From: UBA1724 sp963621575
GTDB taxonomy: Bacteria; Verrucomicrobiota; Lentisphaeria; Oligosphaerales; Oligosphaeraceae
Assembly: GCA_963621575.1 (NCBI GenBank)
Contig: CAVFEH010000017.1
Location: 1 to 45,385 of the forward strand
Reading direction: 5' to 3'
Length of the DNA stretch: 45,385 nucleotides
Of this stretch, positions 44,063 through 45,385 are shown in pieces. Positions within the stretch are counted from its first letter, which is position 1. Each line of letters begins with the position of its first letter. Position numbers and translations under genes: made by a program. Below the pieces are notes generated by a model. It had not been told where the DNA came from. It ran no database searches and saw nothing but the letters and a program-made list of their open reading frames with translations.

Positions 44063-44501
44063 CGCACACGACACCATCCTCCTCCAAGTCTCTCCCGAAA
44101 ACCAGGATCTGATTCCCCGGAAGCAGCACGGCTCCGACGCCGCATACGATCTTTACGCCGCTGAAAACGCGGTGTTGTCTCCGGGCGGGCGGGCGGCGGT
44201 GCCCACGGGCGTGCGGCTGCAGATGCCGATGGACTATGTTGCGGAGGTGCGCCCCCGCAGCGGTCTGGCCCTGAAATACGGCGTCACGGTGCTGAATGCC
44301 CCAGGGACCGTGGACTCCGGCTATCGTGGCGAAGTGAAGGCCATTCTGATCAACCACGGCGCGGAGCCCTTCGTCATTCACCGGGGCGACCGCATCGCGC
44401 AACTGCTCTTCCAGAAACTGCCCCAGGTACGCCTGGAGCAAGCCGAAGAGCTCTCGGCTTCGGATCGCGGCGAAGGCGGCTTCGGCTCCACGGGTCGATA
44501 A
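44055..44501 (+). CDS. dut: Deoxyuridine 5'-triphosphate nucleotidohydrolase
   Basis: Hydrolyses dUTP to dUMP and keeps uracil out of DNA, 148 aa, the normal trimeric length. All five motifs are present: GSDAAYDLYA, PRSGLALKYG, GTVDSGYRGEV, RGDRIAQLLF and RGEGGFGSTG. The start ATG lies within the end of the upstream gene. The transglycosylase gene starts 3 bp after its stop. Confidence 0.97.
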   Translation: MADAHDTILLQVSPENQDLIPRKQHGSDAAYDLYAAENAVLSPGGRAAVPTGVRLQMPMDYVAEVRPRSGLALKYGVTVLNAPGTVDSGYRGEVKAILINHGAEPFVIHRGDRIAQLLFQKLPQVRLEQAEELSASDRGEGGFGSTGR

Positions 44502-44504
44502 ACC

Positions 44505-45385
44505 ATGCCCCGCCGCCGCGCCAAATGCCGGAAGCCTGCCACCCGGACGGAGCGAAAGATCATCCTGGCCCTGGCTGGTCTTTTCCTGATCTCCGCGGCA
44601 CTCTTCCATTGGCGCCGAACCACTCAGTCTCCAGATTGCCCCCCGGAGTGTCCCCACGGCCGCGAGGCACTCTCCGCAGCCATCGCGGAGGCCAGCCACC
44701 GGCACGGACTCTCCCCTGATCTCGTGGAAGCACTGGTCTGGAAGGAAAGCCGCTTCCGAAGTTGCGCACGAGGCGACCACGGCGAATACGGTCTCATGCA
44801 GATCACCGACGCAGCGGTGGAGGACTGGAGCAAGGCCACCCGGCACGGCGTCCCCGCCACCAAGGAACTCCTCTCCCCCGACGTCAATCTCGACATCGGA
44901 TGCTGGTTCCTGGCCCGCGCCCTCTCCCGCTGGAAGGGATACGCCTCCCAAGAACCCCTGGCGCTGGCCGAATACAACGCCGGGCGCACCACCGTCCTAA
45001 AACTCTGGAAGCCAGACTCCCCGGACACCGCCGTCGCGCCCGAACAAATCTCCTACCCCGGCACACGGGAATACGTCCGGCAAATTCTCCATCAACGGGA
45101 CGTCTACCGTGCGGAGCATCCACAAACGCCAAAGCAACAAAATCCCGGACAGGGGAAGTCCCCCAATCCGCAGCCACAGGCGCCCTCCCCCGAGACGGAG
45201 ACCACCCCCGCTCCGGAACCCCGGCTTTCCCCAGGAATCTTTCCCGCACACGTTCCCGAAACGACATCCGAGCCCCTTCCCGAATCCGCGCCTGAGCCCG
45301 AGCCCTCCTTCCCGGCCCCGGACTCTGCGCCCGAACCCTCCGGCGAACCCTCCGGCGAACCCTCCGGCGAACCCTCCGGCGAACC
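44505..45385 (+). CDS. Lytic transglycosylase, SLT domain (C-terminus off the window)
   Basis: Cleaves the peptidoglycan glycan strand. At least 293 aa are visible and there is no stop before the window ends. One N-terminal hydrophobic segment (ILALAGLFLISAALF, about 20-34) is a membrane anchor or signal. The SLT domain has the catalytic Glu81 (VWKESRF), GEYGLMQIT and LAEYNAG. The C-terminal third is proline/glutamate-rich and ends in a 12-bp tandem repeat encoding E-P-S-G. The reading frame is open throughout. It directly follows dut. Confidence 0.9.
   Translation, partial: MPRRRAKCRKPATRTERKIILALAGLFLISAALFHWRRTTQSPDCPPECPHGREALSAAIAEASHRHGLSPDLVEALVWKESRFRSCARGDHGEYGLMQITDAAVEDWSKATRHGVPATKELLSPDVNLDIGCWFLARALSRWKGYASQEPLALAEYNAGRTTVLKLWKPDSPDTAVAPEQISYPGTREYVRQILHQRDVYRAEHPQTPKQQNPGQGKSPNPQPQAPSPETETTPAPEPRLSPGIFPAHVPETTSEPLPESAPEPEPSFPAPDSAPEPSGEPSGEPSGEPSGE
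45336..45385 (+). repeat. 12-bp tandem repeat (CCCTCCGGCGAA), at least 4 copies
   Basis: Four exact copies plus two bases run to the window end and encode P-S-G-E units in the tail of the lytic transglycosylase. As 12 is a multiple of three, copy changes alter length without changing frame. The true copy number is unknown because the sequence stops inside the array. Confidence 0.9.

Overview
The window reads like one contig of a GC-rich, uncultured, probably strictly anaerobic bacterium of the PVC superphylum; Lentisphaerota or Victivallales-like is my best guess. The grounds are a small protein of the Planctomycetes/Verrucomicrobia-associated Minf_1886 type, a full Rnf respiratory complex, many lineage-specific secreted proteins, and a proline/alanine-rich membrane protein with repeated short motifs. 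This placement is inference: there is no rRNA here. Both ends stop in or beside short tandem repeats, and there is one 10-N scaffold gap at 718-727.

Layout. 1-3536 (minus strand) is a defence cassette: an EcoRI-family adenine methyltransferase running off the left edge and carrying nine copies of a 5-bp repeat near its C-terminus, a DUF262/HNH nuclease, and an Mrr-type nuclease. 3693-6684 (minus) holds prmC overlapping a LOG-family hydrolase, then an unknown secreted protein. 7082-11272 (plus) has a Gfo/Idh/MocA oxidoreductase, an ABC exporter and a sugar-binding lipoprotein. 11325-20912 is a housekeeping run: mazG, coaBC with a degenerate CoaC half, an MlaA-hydrolase fusion, a secreted nitroreductase, ribBA, ribH, nusB, ftsY and tgt.

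21142-31533 has a HIT protein, the Minf_1886-like protein, an unknown, an RlmI-like methyltransferase, a CPBP protease, a shikimate kinase-TtcA fusion, valS, a NifU-domain protein and a membrane-anchored VWA protein. 31563-37408 has thrH, a secreted alpha-toroid-like protein, a transmembrane Ser/Thr kinase, the proline/alanine-rich membrane protein behind a hairpin-rich leader, and a DHH phosphoesterase. A two-way terminator separates this from rnfABCDGE on the minus strand (42932 down to 37490). The right end (43352-45385, plus) carries a conserved unknown, dut, and a lytic transglycosylase whose (EPSG)n tail runs off the window.

How it fits together. Most genes are core metabolism, translation and envelope upkeep. 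ribBA and ribH make the flavin precursors that the Rnf subunits, the nitroreductase and other flavoenzymes need. The Rnf complex couples ferredoxin and NAD to an ion gradient, as expected for a fermentative anaerobe. The most unusual items are the apparently phase-variable methyltransferase cassette, three domain oddities (MlaA-hydrolase, AroK-TtcA, CoaBC without CoaC catalytic residues), and a window-wide habit of placing pyrimidine-rich tracts rather than Shine-Dalgarno sequences before start codons.
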